NCBI RefSeq assembly: GCF_910592395.1
Contig: NC_088308.1
Coordinates: forward strand, 15,889,501 to 15,953,500
DNA: 64,000 bases
From: Lineus longissimus
Lineage: Eukaryota; Nemertea; Pilidiophora; Heteronemertea; Lineidae
Direction: 5' to 3'
The position numbers were made by a program, and so were the translations under genes. The notes below the pieces were generated by a model, which saw only the letters and a program-made list of their open reading frames with translations, made no database searches and had not been told where the DNA came from. This document shows positions 49,040-60,205 of this stretch, in pieces (the first letter of the stretch is position 1; every line of letters starts with the position of its first letter).

Positions 49040-51313
49040 TCGATCACATGCGATACGATAATGGGAGGGGACACATATAAACTGTAATACGGTGTCGTCT
49101 CCTGGATTAACAGTTCGAACCATGAACCCTAGGCCATGCCCAGCCTTACTGACACTGTCCCGCCTCGGGGAGAAAAAGCATGAGCGCCGTGGCAGTGCTA
49201 GTGGCGGGGGATGGGAAAGGGCCTGGGGTTCGAGGATTCGGACGCTAATAATCCCCGGGACATTTTACAGTGCGCAGTGATGATGGTCTGTGTAAATACC
49301 AGCACTACCGCAACGCCAAGAGCGGCACATTGCCTCATAGCCTAGGTCAGTCTCGCCTCAGCAGCTCCAAATGAATTCCCCCTCCCATCACTCCATCAAC
49401 GTCCGGGATATAACCACCAGGTTACGGACCAACACATTTCTATTAGCCTTCTGACGAGGAAAATTGTTTTGCTTTCTAATTGAAATGTAGCCCATTATAA
49501 GGAATCGGTGAGTTATGGGAAGTACTCGGTGATGCAGGATAAGGGGTCATTTAGCACGACTGCCCATGCGATGTGACTTCAATTAGCCATGCGTGACATC
49601 TTCATGATTGTTTTATGAGATAACGAACTGTCGCTCCTCTTGGTGACTGTGGACGTCCAAGTTGAATATTCAGTCGTTCAATACTGTATTGAGCAACACT
49701 TGGGAAAGCATCATGCACCTAAAATCTAAGTCTGTGTAGTAAATACAAAAAAACTGAAACTGAGACTCCAGGCCTTCAATGTTTGTTGTACTGTACTTGC
49801 ATAAATTGAAATACTTTTCTGTAGAAATTTATTTAGATATATCTATAAATAATGCCACTTTTCTCTCTGTTTAGTGGCCTAATATGCAGATACTGCATAT
49901 TTTGTTACACCCTGCTCTACGTGTGATAGGGCGTCATTTGGGGAATTGACAGCCAGTGGAGAAGAAAGAGCAGTTCTTTCCGATTCTAATACACTCTTCA
50001 AACTGATAAGCAAAAACAACTAATCTGGTAGTTCCTATTGCACCAACCGTAAAATAAATAAAAATAGTAGTAAAACTATTCATTAATTAGTTGTTCAAGC
50101 TAAAAAACAGTAGTAAAAAATAACCAAAAATGGAAAAGAATTACTATAATTTCGATAGTTATAAAAAACGAATTTCGCAGTCGGTTCAATCATGGCAATA
50201 GGAACTACCAAAGTATAGTAAAAAATATTACTAATCATTTTCAGGAGTATCAAAAATTAATAAAATCTATTCTTTATAAATTCTTGTCTTTATAAATATG
50301 ATATATTCTAGAATTCCAAAGGGTTGGTGGGTCTTATCCCTGGAAAATCGAGTCCCTCGTCGCCTGTCAAAGAAACACCAACAGCGCCCCCCGCGCCCCC
50401 CCCCCCCTGTATCAAGGACGGTCCATGCGATTGCGGATGAACTGCTCGCATTCTTTGATCTGGAGATCTTGGGGAGCATGACAGTTGAAGTTCCACATCG
50501 GATGATGTGCCGGTCAAAACCGACGGACATATTTCGTGGTATTTTGGCCACATCAGAATGATATACGATCAGGTTGGGCCTCAAAAGAAATTTTACATGA
50601 CTTGAAGGTATGCATCAGCACAGAAAATCTCGCAATTCACCATATTTTGGCAGTTTCAATGTGACCCCTGTACATCTGAGGTCGCATCACTTAGGTCTTG
50701 AAAGTCACTTGGAAGACCCTGCACACAACCGGGCGCTAAAAGATGATTTTTCAAATGGCTGGAACACGGTGGGGGTCGCATGGGCAGCCGTGCTAAATAT
50801 CCTTTGGCATGACCAATGATTATGTCAGTGAGTGACTTTATTTGTTATCCCCTCTTTGTCTATATGTCTCGGAATATGCGGTTCAGCTGTGAGCCCACGA
50901 CACTGCGGAAAAAACGCCGTTTTCATGTAACGTAACCATGACGACAGCCGTAGGTGTCATAGACTATGACGTCATACGATAGCGTCGCGATCAACCATCA
51001 ACGTTAGCAACAAACTGCGCCACGCAAGATTGAGGATGGTGTCGCAATAAAGCATTTTATAAAATGAACATCACGAACAAATTTTGCAAAATGCAAGCCA
51101 AAATGTAAACGCAAATTGTTTACGACTCGAAGACTTTGTCATTCAAGTGACAGTAGAACACTGACCACGCCAAACACTCGGAGTCAGAAGTGCAGGGGAA
51201 CATTCACCACGCCAAACGTTCTGAACTACAGGAGGTCATTGTCTGTTGTCTAGCGACTTGCGGTAATTCTATGGCCATGCTACCTGTCTTATAGATAAGG
51301 GTTATAAACCAAT
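49040..51313. other. Upstream region of the unnamed gene
   Basis: No further gene is supported. It includes the MITE at 50026-50210, a C12 tract near 50397 and a short palindrome near 49883-49903 (aatatgcagatactgcatatt). Core promoter elements cannot be assigned with confidence. Confidence 0.35.
50026..50210. mobile_element. 185-bp MITE, ends TGGTAGTTCCTATTGC
   Basis: The left end tggtagttcctattgcacca and the right end atggcaataggaactacca are inverted. The A/T-rich interior has agtagtaaaa-type words. No target duplication is obvious (flanks ctaatc and aagtat). Non-coding. Confidence 0.78.
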
Positions 51314-51557
51314 ATGCCTAACATGGATACCGAGAAGAAGGATAGCCTCTTCCATAAGGTGAAATATTTCCTTTGGAATCGTCACAAGCTTGTGCGGTTC
51401 TCGCTGCCAACGAAGCTTCACTGGAGCCCGAACCTTGGGGAGAGCCTGAAAAGCCTGGCGCAGAATCGATTCCAGGAGTACGAACCCGTCAAATCTCACG
51501 TTTGGCTCGAGCAGTATGACCAGGATACTCCACTCGCAGTCTTTCCACTGTGTGAAG
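51314..51557 (+). CDS. Unnamed gene, exon 1
   Basis: The start ATG is at 51314 (MPNMDTEKKDSLFHKVKYF); an in-frame Met at residue 4 is an alternative. It ends in phase 1 at ctgtgtgaag|gtatttt. It encodes a basic, Trp/Phe-rich segment ending QDTPLAVFPLCEG. Confidence 0.8.
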
Positions 51558-54500
51558 GTATTTTATAAAATGCATCGGTACTAAATCACTACCACCTCGC
51601 GCGCACTATTGTTATCTAAATTGAGCGTTGAAAGGCCTGAAAACGGTCACAAAACCTGAGTGATGATGATGATAATGATGATGACCATTAACAAACTGTA
51701 GTCCATTCGTAAATGTTATGTCCGCATCGTTTGGGGCTCTTGAACACGAACTTCTGGTGGACTTCCTTGAAAGTTCGTTTCTATTGATATGTGTGCCTCG
51801 CCAAACACGATTTTCTCATCAGCCACCACAGCAACCAAATACGTTTTTAGCTCAGCTGACGAAAGTCAGCAGAGCTGGTATTCAGAACAGCTATTCAGAA
51901 TGGCGTCTGTCCTTCAATCCGTTAAAATGGGTGCACGTTTTGTAACCGTAAGACCTGGGCATAACCTAATGAACCAATAGTACAATGGGTGATTTCAAAG
52001 TTGGTTTTGGTTTTAGTGTTGGGTGTTAGTGTCAGTTTTATTCTTGTCTGGATAAGACCAATTCAAGGTTTTAGTTTAACACCAACACCTGGTTTTATCT
52101 AAACACCTAAAACCTGGGCTGAAACTAAGAAGAGGTTTTATTCTGCAGGTAAAACTAACACCAAGATGGACAGCGATAAAACCTTGGGAAAATCAAACAT
52201 GCATGTTGTTGTCGTTGTTACTGTTGTTTCCCTATTGTAACCTCTTCCGATCTATATAAATTTGGTCGTTTTCTTTCACGTCCATCATCATTCCCATCAG
52301 CGTTCAAAATACCAGCAACTACTTCTTCAAATGGTACGAACAACATGATTTTTTTTCTTAACACCAACACTAACTTTGAAATCCACTCGGTGTTAATGCC
52401 TAAGGGGTTAGTTTTATTGGTAATACAAAATGTACTACAAATCTTCCAAATATAACACCGAGCTGGGATTAAGATCAGGCCTTGGCGTTCCAATTGGTTC
52501 CAGTGTGAAACTAAAACATAATTTGAAATAGGATAATGCTAAAACTGAGTGTCAAAACTAACACCAGAACTTATTTCATTTCTGGTGTTGTGGAGAGTTT
52601 TAGTTTTAGTCCCGGTGTTAGTTTTTGACACTAAAACCATCCCTTAGTTTTAAGCTAAAACCGGACATAATGCTAAAACCAACAAACACCGACTTTGAAA
52701 TAGGATGAAACTAAAACCCACTTCATTTCAATGCTGGTTTAATCAAGGGTTTTAGTGTTCCATTTAGTTTTAAAACTAAATCTAAAAACTGACTTTGAAA
52801 TCATCCAACGTGTGGTGTCTCATACTAGGCGACTAATCGACCAATCAGCGTGGATCGCAGAAAGAAGTACTTTAAGAAATCAGTGCGTAGTCTCGCTGTC
52901 CAGTAGGGGTGATGTGCAATCAGAATGCAGTTCCTCTGATATTGGTTCACAATGTGATCCTTAATATTTGCCTCTCTTTTTTTCCTCGTCGATGTACTCC
53001 TTGAAATCTATCACTAAACGTCTTATTATTTTGCATAGCCTAGTTAAATTTGTATTTAGTTTTGTCTCCCGTCAGATTTATTTGGTATAAATCGCTAGTT
53101 TTTTGAGAAAAGGTGTTTTGTGGTCTATTTCGTAGATATTTTGGGTGGTGTCCGTTTACTCGATAACTGCTTTTAAAATCAAATATAAGGTTTGTAAGGT
53201 ATTTGATATAAATTAATATTACTATTTGTCTAGTGGGATTGTCGTTGGCGTTGACTGTTGAACAGTTATGCGGGAATTACGAAATTATGTCAACACTGTT
53301 GAGAGTATATTCACTTCATGAATTAGAGCCTTTCCCTTTGAGAATGCCGAATTGTAAAATAGAACGTGATTGACAAACCTGGTGTTTTTCGCCACGTTTG
53401 TGTGCACGTTTTATGTTTATTGCAATTTATTTATTATTTTTGAGAATAATTTCGTCTTCTTTTAGAGTATTGCGTCATTGATATTCGTAAGTGGATCGCC
53501 TTCTAAGTTTTCAAGGCGTTAAATTTGAATCGAAGGGCTGAAAGCTGAACTACGGTAGCGTTTTGGTCCGTAAGATTGCCTTTATTTTTAATGACAACTA
53601 TACCTTCGTCATCCCCATGTTTAAACATTTAAACAAACATATTAAATTGTTAAATTATGTATCCAATATTTTGCAAGAGAAGACCAAGTCCGTAAAGGTG
53701 TTTTTGTTGACAATTTCATGTGGAAATCTCGCTGTTTATATTTTCTGGTTCATCCACCATTTTGTATGTCATGTGACCTCGAGCTTTTCATGGGTCAGGT
53801 AAATACCGAGCGAATGACAATTGGCAATGGCGATGTGCCAAAAGTATATCAAGCTATAAACAGTGGCCTGTGGTCTATAAACAAATCCAATTGTGAACCT
53901 GAGGCCGATAGGCTTGTCATGAAATAAAGCTGTTTCTGACGAACATTCCGATGAACTTCGAGCCTCATATGTTCACCGGCGTGGATTTGGGGATCCAATT
54001 AACCCGCTGAGCCCTGAAACGGTGGAATGGTTTAAAAATATTAACCCATTTCACCTGGATTACTTTTTTACGAGACATCCTGTGTATGTAATATCGCCCG
54101 AGGTTAAATAGCACACGACGATAGTACCGGATTACACTAAAAATGTTGAATTGAACCCAAAATAGATCATGTTGAGTCGCGAACCTCTGATCAACAGGAG
54201 TCATCCAGTGAGGCTCATATAGAACAGAGCTGCAGATTTTCTCCATTCATTAAGACCATTTAAAACGGCAAATTGGAAATAAACCATGAACAGTCAAAAA
54301 CAAGCTTGATGTCAGACAAAAAGCACAATCGTTTATGTTGCGAAAGACACGATGACTGAGGACACTTCTTCCTGGAGGACAGAATTTTCTTTCACATCAG
54401 TGGAGCAGTTTCATTGGTTAATTCTTGGTTTCAGGTAACATTTGGGAGTTCCTCTATTCCAATATGTGGTTAGAGTTAGAATGTAGCTCGTTGAGAGTGA

Positions 54501-56691
54501 CCGAGGGAGAGCTTCTCGATCGGCTGTTAGAGACTCTTTTCTCTTTCGAGATGCGAAAAAAGGTGCTGACTTACACGACCACAGCCTACCAAAGAACAGC
54601 CCGGACCCGTCTACTCAACTGTATGAAGCGCTGTGAACAAGTGAGTCCACGAACTGACCTCTCTTAGCACGAATGGTCAAGTTGTAGTACTATCCTTGTA
54701 AAGACGTCACAAGCTGTGTACCTAGATACATCGCATGATAAATATCTACCAAAGTATGACTTAGCTTTAATGTCCGCATAATTCATATATTCTACAATAA
54801 TCCTTCAGAATGTACATGTACATTGTACCAACACCTTTTATCAATGAACAACCTTTATCGACTTGTCGTTGTGTGTGTTTCTTGGCTGAAGACCAATTAC
54901 TCGTGTGATCATACTCACTCGGAAATCCTATTCGGACGGTTTCACTAATAGCTGGTTTTTGTGAAATATTTCGCGAGGGAGGGGGGAGGGTGATCTTCAA
55001 GAGACGTGAATCCCTCAACAAACTTGGTGGCTTGTATTTTAAATTGTCACCTACATGTACGTGGGACCGAGCCGTGGTGACAATGCCATCAATCGGCTCA
55101 TGGAAAGATGAGAGATCGGACGAAAAGAACGTAAATCTTGAAGAATCCGCGGTAGGCTGTGGGTAAACTGTAGACACTCTCCAGTAATTTCGACTCCAGT
55201 GAACATATCTAAATTTGTAATGCTATTCCACGATTGGTACCATTTCAGAGAGAGGAAGTCGTGGAAGAGAACATAAAGATCACCTTTACCTACTACGGCA
55301 CGTCTTCCGCAGGCCTGCAGCGAGCACTCTCCCATTACGGCCATGTCAGCGCGGCGGACAACGTCTACAGTAAATTGTTCTCAACGTGGGGGCTCGACCC
55401 GCCAAGACATGACACAAGTACTCCATCTTTCAAGACAGCTTCTCGCCAGAATTCGACTACTTGTACGATCTCCAAAAGTAAAGGAAGTAGTTCCACCTCG
55501 CGGGCATCAAGCAAACCAACCGACAAGCTTTCTAACTCTGATGATTCTCAAGTTGTTGTTAAAACAGACAGCATAATGATGAGTACGACAAAATCGGCCA
55601 CTCCAAGTGAATCAGATTTACAGCTGGAGGAAGACAACTTAGATAACTTAGATAAAAGCATTCCTGACACAGACACTGTAGTGACGAAGTCAGAGACACA
55701 AATCATCACAGCAATCCCTGTTCCAGGTAGATATAATCCCAACAACTCTCACCTCCTGTCAAGTGACCCAGTTTACATAAAAAGTATGGGCATCTTTGTC
55801 GAGCCACCACTTAACTTCCTTTGTCAAAAGACAATCCACTTCAAGGATGAGGAACAGACAAGTAACGAGAGCCTCTCTGCTTCATCTTGGTCGGACGAAA
55901 GTATCGAGTCGATGGCGTCCAGACGAAGCGAATCACTATCATCTCCTCAAACATTAGATGTTGCTACATGCATCATGGATAAAAAATCAGTTGAGATCTT
56001 TCCAGACGAATACATGACATTGAAAAGTCGACCGCTGAACTGTCTGAAGAAAACTACCGCTGAAATTCTACAAGAGAGCCTTAACCGAAGGAAACGAGCT
56101 AAAGCTGCAGGCGCAGATGTTGTCTCCAATTCGCCTAAACTTGAGCCTCGGGTTTCTTTGAACACACCGAAAGACCACAAAGTCCACGCAACTGTGACCT
56201 TTGCGAGGGAAAATGTAGAAAGGCCGAAAAGACTCCACAACTCGAGGCTAAAGCAAATTGACCCGAACGCTTTAAATCTTCAATACAGTATTGACAAGCT
56301 GGCGGTGCCGGCCAAAGATGGACAGAAAAATAAAGAGAAACAAAGGAAGATTGGGAAAGCGGGGGAGAAACAAAGGCGAGCGGCAAAGAGTGCAGTAGAC
56401 AAGGAAAGCCCTGTCCATGAGACCGACCTCAGGGATGGTTACAATGTCACTTTCAGCAACCTGTCCGTCTTCTTTGATTTGGGTTCGCAGAACAGGCCAG
56501 GTTACCCGACGGAAAATACACAAGTCGATGAGCAGCCACTTTTTATGAAGATATCGCCAGACGAATTTAAGGAGAGTTTTATCAAAGCCATTGATGATTT
56601 AGTTGTTCGAAAGGAACAGATTACATCGAGCAGGGGCTATAAAACTGTGACTACGATCACATTCAACAAACCTTTCCCAAATACGCGTTGA
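51314..56691 (+). CDS. Conserved-looking protein of unknown function, complete three-exon gene
   Basis: Joining 51314-51557, 54435-54640 and 55249-56691 gives 1893 nt, a 630-residue protein. Both introns are in phase (1, then 0) with consensus borders. I do not recognise the family. Residues 1 to about 205 look globular and aromatic-rich (WNRHKLVRFSLPTKLHW; NIWEFLYSNMWLELE; ITFTYYGTSSAGLQ). About 206-500 are Ser/Thr/Asp-rich and probably disordered. About 506-535 are strongly basic (KNKEKQRKIGK...). A small C-terminal domain follows (about 545-630, YNVTFSNLSVFFDLG; TVTTITFNKPF). There is no signal peptide or membrane helix, so it is probably intracellular. Confidence 0.82.
51696..51777. repeat. 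Inverted repeat arm, partner at 48962-49036
   Basis: It reads tagtccattcgtaaatgtta, then tgtccgcatcgtttgg. It lies about 140 bp after the exon 1 donor. Confidence 0.75.
51845..51985 (+). repeat. Fragment with AGCTCAGCTG hairpin start
   Basis: tttttagctcagctgacgaa, then agtcagcagagct forms a hairpin, followed by ggcgtctgtcc. This start is like that of the repeat at 29877 (agctcgcctgggtgagct and gtccgtc). It is probably a truncated member of the same loose superfamily. Confidence 0.5.
51990..52805. mobile_element. Foldback-type transposon related to 44587-45662
   Basis: The start gggtgatttcaaagttggtt and the end actgactttgaaatcatcc are inverted. The interior is full of ggttttagtgtt/aacaccaaaac words in both orientations. 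It carries the same - strand N-terminal coding fragment as the 44.6 kb element, so the two are diverged members of one family, here within intron 1. Confidence 0.75.
52218..52346 (-). pseudogene. Transposon coding fragment, second copy
   Basis: From an ATG at 52346 it has 42 residues, starting MLFVPFEEVVAGIL and followed by a short charged stretch to a stop. It matches the start of the frame at 45240 on the - strand. It is too short to be functional. Confidence 0.4.
52942..53366. repeat. Dispersed 430-bp repeat, copy 2
   Basis: Homologous to 37827-38264 end to end, same orientation. The shared start is ttggttcacaatgtgatcct and the shared end is gccgaattgtaaaa(c/t)agaacg. Both ends are abrupt, suggesting a defined mobile unit. 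Confidence 0.85.
54435..54640 (+). CDS. Unnamed gene, exon 2
   Basis: The acceptor attcttggtttcag precedes 54435. Residues 82-150 read GNIWEFLYSNMWLELE through RTRLLNCMKRCEQ, helical and hydrophobic-patterned. It ends in phase 0 at tgtgaacaa|gtgagt. Confidence 0.82.
54641..55248 (+). other. Intron 2 of the unnamed gene
   Basis: 608 bp, gtgagt to taccatttcag. Open frames on the - strand here have no recognisable content. Confidence 0.78.
55249..56691 (+). CDS. Unnamed gene, exon 3 (terminal)
   Basis: The longest open stretch in the window (480 codons plus stop), in phase 0 after tttcag. It starts REEVVEENIKITFTYYGTS. It contains the low-complexity Ser/Thr middle, the basic Lys/Arg segment and the C-terminal block. 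The length and the consistent phase make chance very unlikely. Confidence 0.9.
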   Translation, partial: REEVVEENIKITFTYYGTSSAGLQRALSHYGHVSAADNVYSKLFSTWGLDPPRHDTSTPSFKTASRQNSTTCTISKSKGSSSTSRASSKPTDKLSNSDDSQVVVKTDSIMMSTTKSATPSESDLQLEEDNLDNLDKSIPDTDTVVTKSETQIITAIPVPGRYNPNNSHLLSSDPVYIKSMGIFVEPPLNFLCQKTIHFKDEEQTSNESLSASSWSDESIESMASRRSESLSSPQTLDVATCIMDKKSVEIFPDEYMTLKSRPLNCLKKTTAEILQESLNRRKRAKAAGADVVSNSPKLEPRVSLNTPKDHKVHATVTFARENVERPKRLHNSRLKQIDPNALNLQYSIDKLAVPAKDGQKNKEKQRKIGKAGEKQRRAAKSAVDKESPVHETDLRDGYNVTFSNLSVFFDLGSQNRPGYPTENTQVDEQPLFMKISPDEFKESFIKAIDDLVVRKEQITSSRGYKTVTTITFNKPFPNTR

Positions 56692-56721
56692 TTTGCTTTT
56701 CATGTGTTGTATTCCAAGTTC

Positions 56722-56727
56722 AATAAA
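56722..56727 (+). terminator. Polyadenylation signal of the unnamed gene
   Basis: AATAAA, 31 bases after the stop codon, a normal position for a short 3' UTR. Confidence 0.7.
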
Positions 56728-56729
56728 TA

Positions 56730-57530
56730 GATGGACAAGTAAATGCTACTTTTATCACAGTTGAAACTTCGTAGTATCAATTCTATATTCTTCCACTTTT
56801 GTTTTCTGGTTTATACCTCAAAATTGATGATGGTTCAAACTTAGTATGGGGAGATGTTGCATCGATCTATCCAACAATAGCACCAGCGTGTCAAACACTG
56901 CTGACAAGGGGATCATAATGATGATTTACAGCCGTCAACGGATCGTACTTGTTGAAAAATAAGCAATGTGTGTGACTTTCCTATTAAACAGTGCAACATT
57001 CTTGAATAGCATTCCGCGAAGTTACTATTTATAGCTCACAAGGTCATTTGCATAAGATATTGATGACGTTTTAGTCACGTGACAGTCGGACATCGACACT
57101 TATTTCTACGCATTTGAGCTTATTTCAAAGTCAATTATCTTTGACCCTGCATTGTTTTTAGCATGAATGATACCATAGAGTCAGAGAGAGAAATATTCAG
57201 AACAATTATGTAGTATTTCCAACACATATATGATAAGACATGCACGCCAAACCGACCTGATGCGTGGTGACTTCAGAACCACACTGGGACAGAACTACCA
57301 TATTTAAATCAGGTAGATAGTTGGACACTGCGGTATAACATAGAGCCAGACACATTCACATAGAAACCAGGTTAATGATAGCCCATTCCAGTACCACGCA
57401 GATGCCAAAGCATCCACATACAAACCAGTCTAAAATAGAGATACTGCAGTGTACCGCACAGACAGACACAGAAACATCCAAACCGCCAAATAGGCCCAAC
57501 ATAAACGGTGACTGAAGTACCATACACTGA
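56730..57530. other. Intergenic DNA, nothing recognised
   Basis: No gene or repeat structure was recognised. Confidence 0.4.
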
Positions 57531-57539
57531 GCCCTACAA

Positions 57540-57985
57540 GTATTCTGGTTCGTTGCAGCTGTCTCATCCTTTTCACCGCGTCAATGGTGTTGACAACAAT
57601 TGGAGCTGCCACATTCGATTCAGTCTGTTTGTGACTGCCTCATATTCCTTATGGCAGAGTTGCCAGACCCAATTTGGTCTGGTTGTGACTGTTGCATGTC
57701 TCTCACTGTGTGATCAATACTGTGGAAAGGCCAGGCCCCATTCTGTCCCGCTGAGACTACCTCATCTCTTGCACTGTGTCGTCAATACGGTGGAAAGGCC
57801 AGGCCCCATTCTGTCGGGCCGAGACTGCCTCATCTCTTGCACTTTGTCGTCAATACGGTGGAGAAGACATGTCCCATTCTGTCTGGTTGCAACTGTCTCA
57901 TCTCTCGCACTTTGTCGTCAATACGGTGGAGAAGCCAGTTCCTATTCTGTCTTGTTGCGACTGTCTCATCACGGTCCCATCGTCA
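57540..57985. repeat. 68-bp tandem repeat block, site 1
   Basis: About six to seven units, for example at cgtcaatacggtgg (57779, 57847, 57915; 68-bp steps). Each has ctcatctcttgcact, gtcgtcaatacggtgga, ggccaggccccattctgtc and tgactgtct. The 160-codon frame across it is a repeat by-product. The same unit recurs at 59.7, 61.1, 62.0-62.3 and 62.6-62.8 kb. Confidence 0.85.
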
Positions 57986-58659
57986 AATAGGCCCCGGGCA
58001 ACCGACACGAGGTAGTCTCTCAGTTCCTGCTGAGCCCTAATCATACATCATAGTCACCATAATCCATTCATTTCTGGGTTCATATGAATCCAGAGAAGAA
58101 GTCTGTAGCATTTTAATTGCATTTAATTCATAAGTTCACCGATAGGTGGCGCTACCTTTGATACCACTTGGATCCTGAAAATAGTAAATAATTGATCAAG
58201 AAATGGCATGATGTGTGCGATCTTCAAACGGGCCTCAATCGGTTCAAAATGAGTGATTTGGGAATGCCATTACCACCGGCAGATTGCCAAATGCATCTAG
58301 TTATTTTATTTGATGTGAAAACATTGGGTCATCTCGGCTATTTTTTCGCTATATGGCCTATAATTTGGACGAGCATAATTGACACTCGCACAACTACGCC
58401 CAACCTCGCGTGGCAGATGGAAGGTATGTTACGTATTGAGGCAAAACTGGGGAATGAGACCTGCTTCAAATGGCACAGATTCTAGGCTCATAAAATAGCC
58501 AAAGATCCCTTTGCACATGGAAACGAGGGCGTCAAAGTAAATAGTATTTGGAACAGGTTGGACACATTCATGAACATGGAAACGGCCTGCATCTTAAGAA
58601 CTACATTTCTCTGGGTGGGAGGGGGGGGGGACAAAACGGACCCCGTCCCCACTGTGTAG

Positions 58660-59480
58660 TGCCACCCCACGTGAGTAATTTATTTTACCCACGTGGACAA
58701 ATCTATGCTTTCCTTGTCTCATGGAGGCAATCTATTTTTCTCATGCCGGTAAAATATTTGACTCACATGTTTTTCGCACATCTTAACTAATAACCCCACG
58801 TGGGGCATACTAAGGTTATGATCGCATCCGCTCGTGGGGATATGGTGTGCTGATGCGATCATCAGTCCTAATTTTTCCACGTTATTAAATCAATATGCCC
58901 ACGATGGTAAATTATTTCACCCACGTGGGCAAAACAATGCTTTTCTTGTCCCACGGAGGCATACTATTTTTCCCACGTCGGTAAATTATCTTACCCACAT
59001 CGGATTTTTTTGCACATTGATGATAACTCCACGTAGGGGAAACACTAACTCATGTGGGGATACTAAGGTGATGATCGCATCCGCTCGTGGGGGTATGGTG
59101 TGCTGATGCGATCTTAAGTCTCAAGATTTCCACGTCATTAAATCAATTAACCCACGTGAGTAAATCATTTTACCCACATCGGTAAATTAGTTTGGCATAT
59201 TACCAGCAGATGCAATCATAGCTCTCGTTTTCCCACGTGGGATGTCATTTCCCCCCACATGGGAATATTATTTTCCCACATCGGGATTTTATTTCCGACG
59301 TCGAGAAATTATCAACGCAAGCGAACGTTCTAGAAACCATATAATGTTGCCCACAATGTAGAATACTTTACTGACTTGGGTAAAAATGATAAGCCTCCCA
59401 AAGACGAGAAAAAGTATTATTTTGCCCAAGTGGGTAAAATAATTTACCCACATAGGCAAATTATTTTAATGGCGGGGAAA
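58660..59480. repeat. CCCACGTGGG-rich palindromic repeat, two 253-bp copies
   Basis: Dense cccacgtggg, cccacatggg and cccacgtcggtaaattattt words occur in both orientations. A larger unit containing atcgcatccgctcgtggggt, then tggtgtgctgatgcgatc occurs at 58821 and again at 59074 (253-bp offset). A weaker trace lies near 59524. No coding region. Confidence 0.82.
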
Positions 59481-59664
59481 TATCAAGACTAGACTTATAG
59501 ACGCATTAGCAAGCCATCCCCCGCGAGTGGATGCGATCATAACTTTAATATCCCAACGTAAATATAGGATAGTGTTTTCGCACGTTGGGATTTTCTTTCC
59601 GATTCGCCGGTCAAATAGTTGTGCCTGTGTCTTCTCACTCACTACATGTATGTCGTTAATACGA

Positions 59665-59785
59665 TGTCACTCCCAGGCAGGTTTCTGTCTGGTTGTGAGT
59701 CTCATATATCTTACAGTGTCGCTAAAATGGTCGGGCAGCCAGATCCCATTCTGTCTGGTTGTGACTGTATCATCTCCCAAGACTG
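59665..59785. repeat. 68-bp repeat, site 2
   Basis: About two diverged units of the 57.5 kb repeat (ggcaggtttctgtctggttg; ggcagccagatcccattctg; tctggttgtgactgt). Confidence 0.7.
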
Positions 59786-59789
59786 TGTT

Positions 59790-60205
59790 CTGTAAAAGCC
59801 CAGCGGAAAACAAACATCGACTTGAGAATTAGATGTCGTCGTCGACCACCAAGAAGAAGACTGTCTCATCTTATCTCTTTTGATAACTCACACAACGTAG
59901 TGAGTGTAATGGTTACGTATGTGTATAAAGTGTAAACAAAATTCATATATCCATCATGTCCATCGAATCTGAAAAAATTTGTGCAGACCCATGACAGTTC
60001 CGGTTCCGGTACAGTTTGTTGCATTCCATACGGGCCGCGCTTGCCGATCCTGCTTTCACGACGCACCGCAACCACAGTTACCATGATTCCCATTGTTTCC
60101 TTCCTCGTGACGCAATTATTTCATGACGTAATGAGCCATTGACCATTCACACAAGTAGATTTATTCACACCGGCGCCACTGAAGTGCGGGTGTGGGACAT
60201 CATGA
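59790..60205. other. Intergenic DNA, nothing recognised
   Basis: No supported gene; a 75-codon - strand frame has no recognisable content. Confidence 0.4.

Larger units (their letters stand above)
51558..54434 (+). other. Intron 1 of the unnamed gene
   Basis: About 2.9 kb. It holds the right arm of an inverted pair (51696-51777), a fragment starting agctcagctgacgaaag (51849), the AACACC/GGTGTT element (51990-52805) and copy 2 of the 430-bp repeat (52942-53366). No internal exon is needed, since the phases already match. Confidence 0.75.

Noticed and set aside
50267-50584. Gly- and Arg-rich open frames on both strands
   Set aside because: The composition comes from the C-run near 50397; no family resemblance on either strand.
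57508-57990. 160-codon open frame on +
   Set aside because: It lies wholly in the 68-bp tandem repeat and its translation merely repeats the unit.
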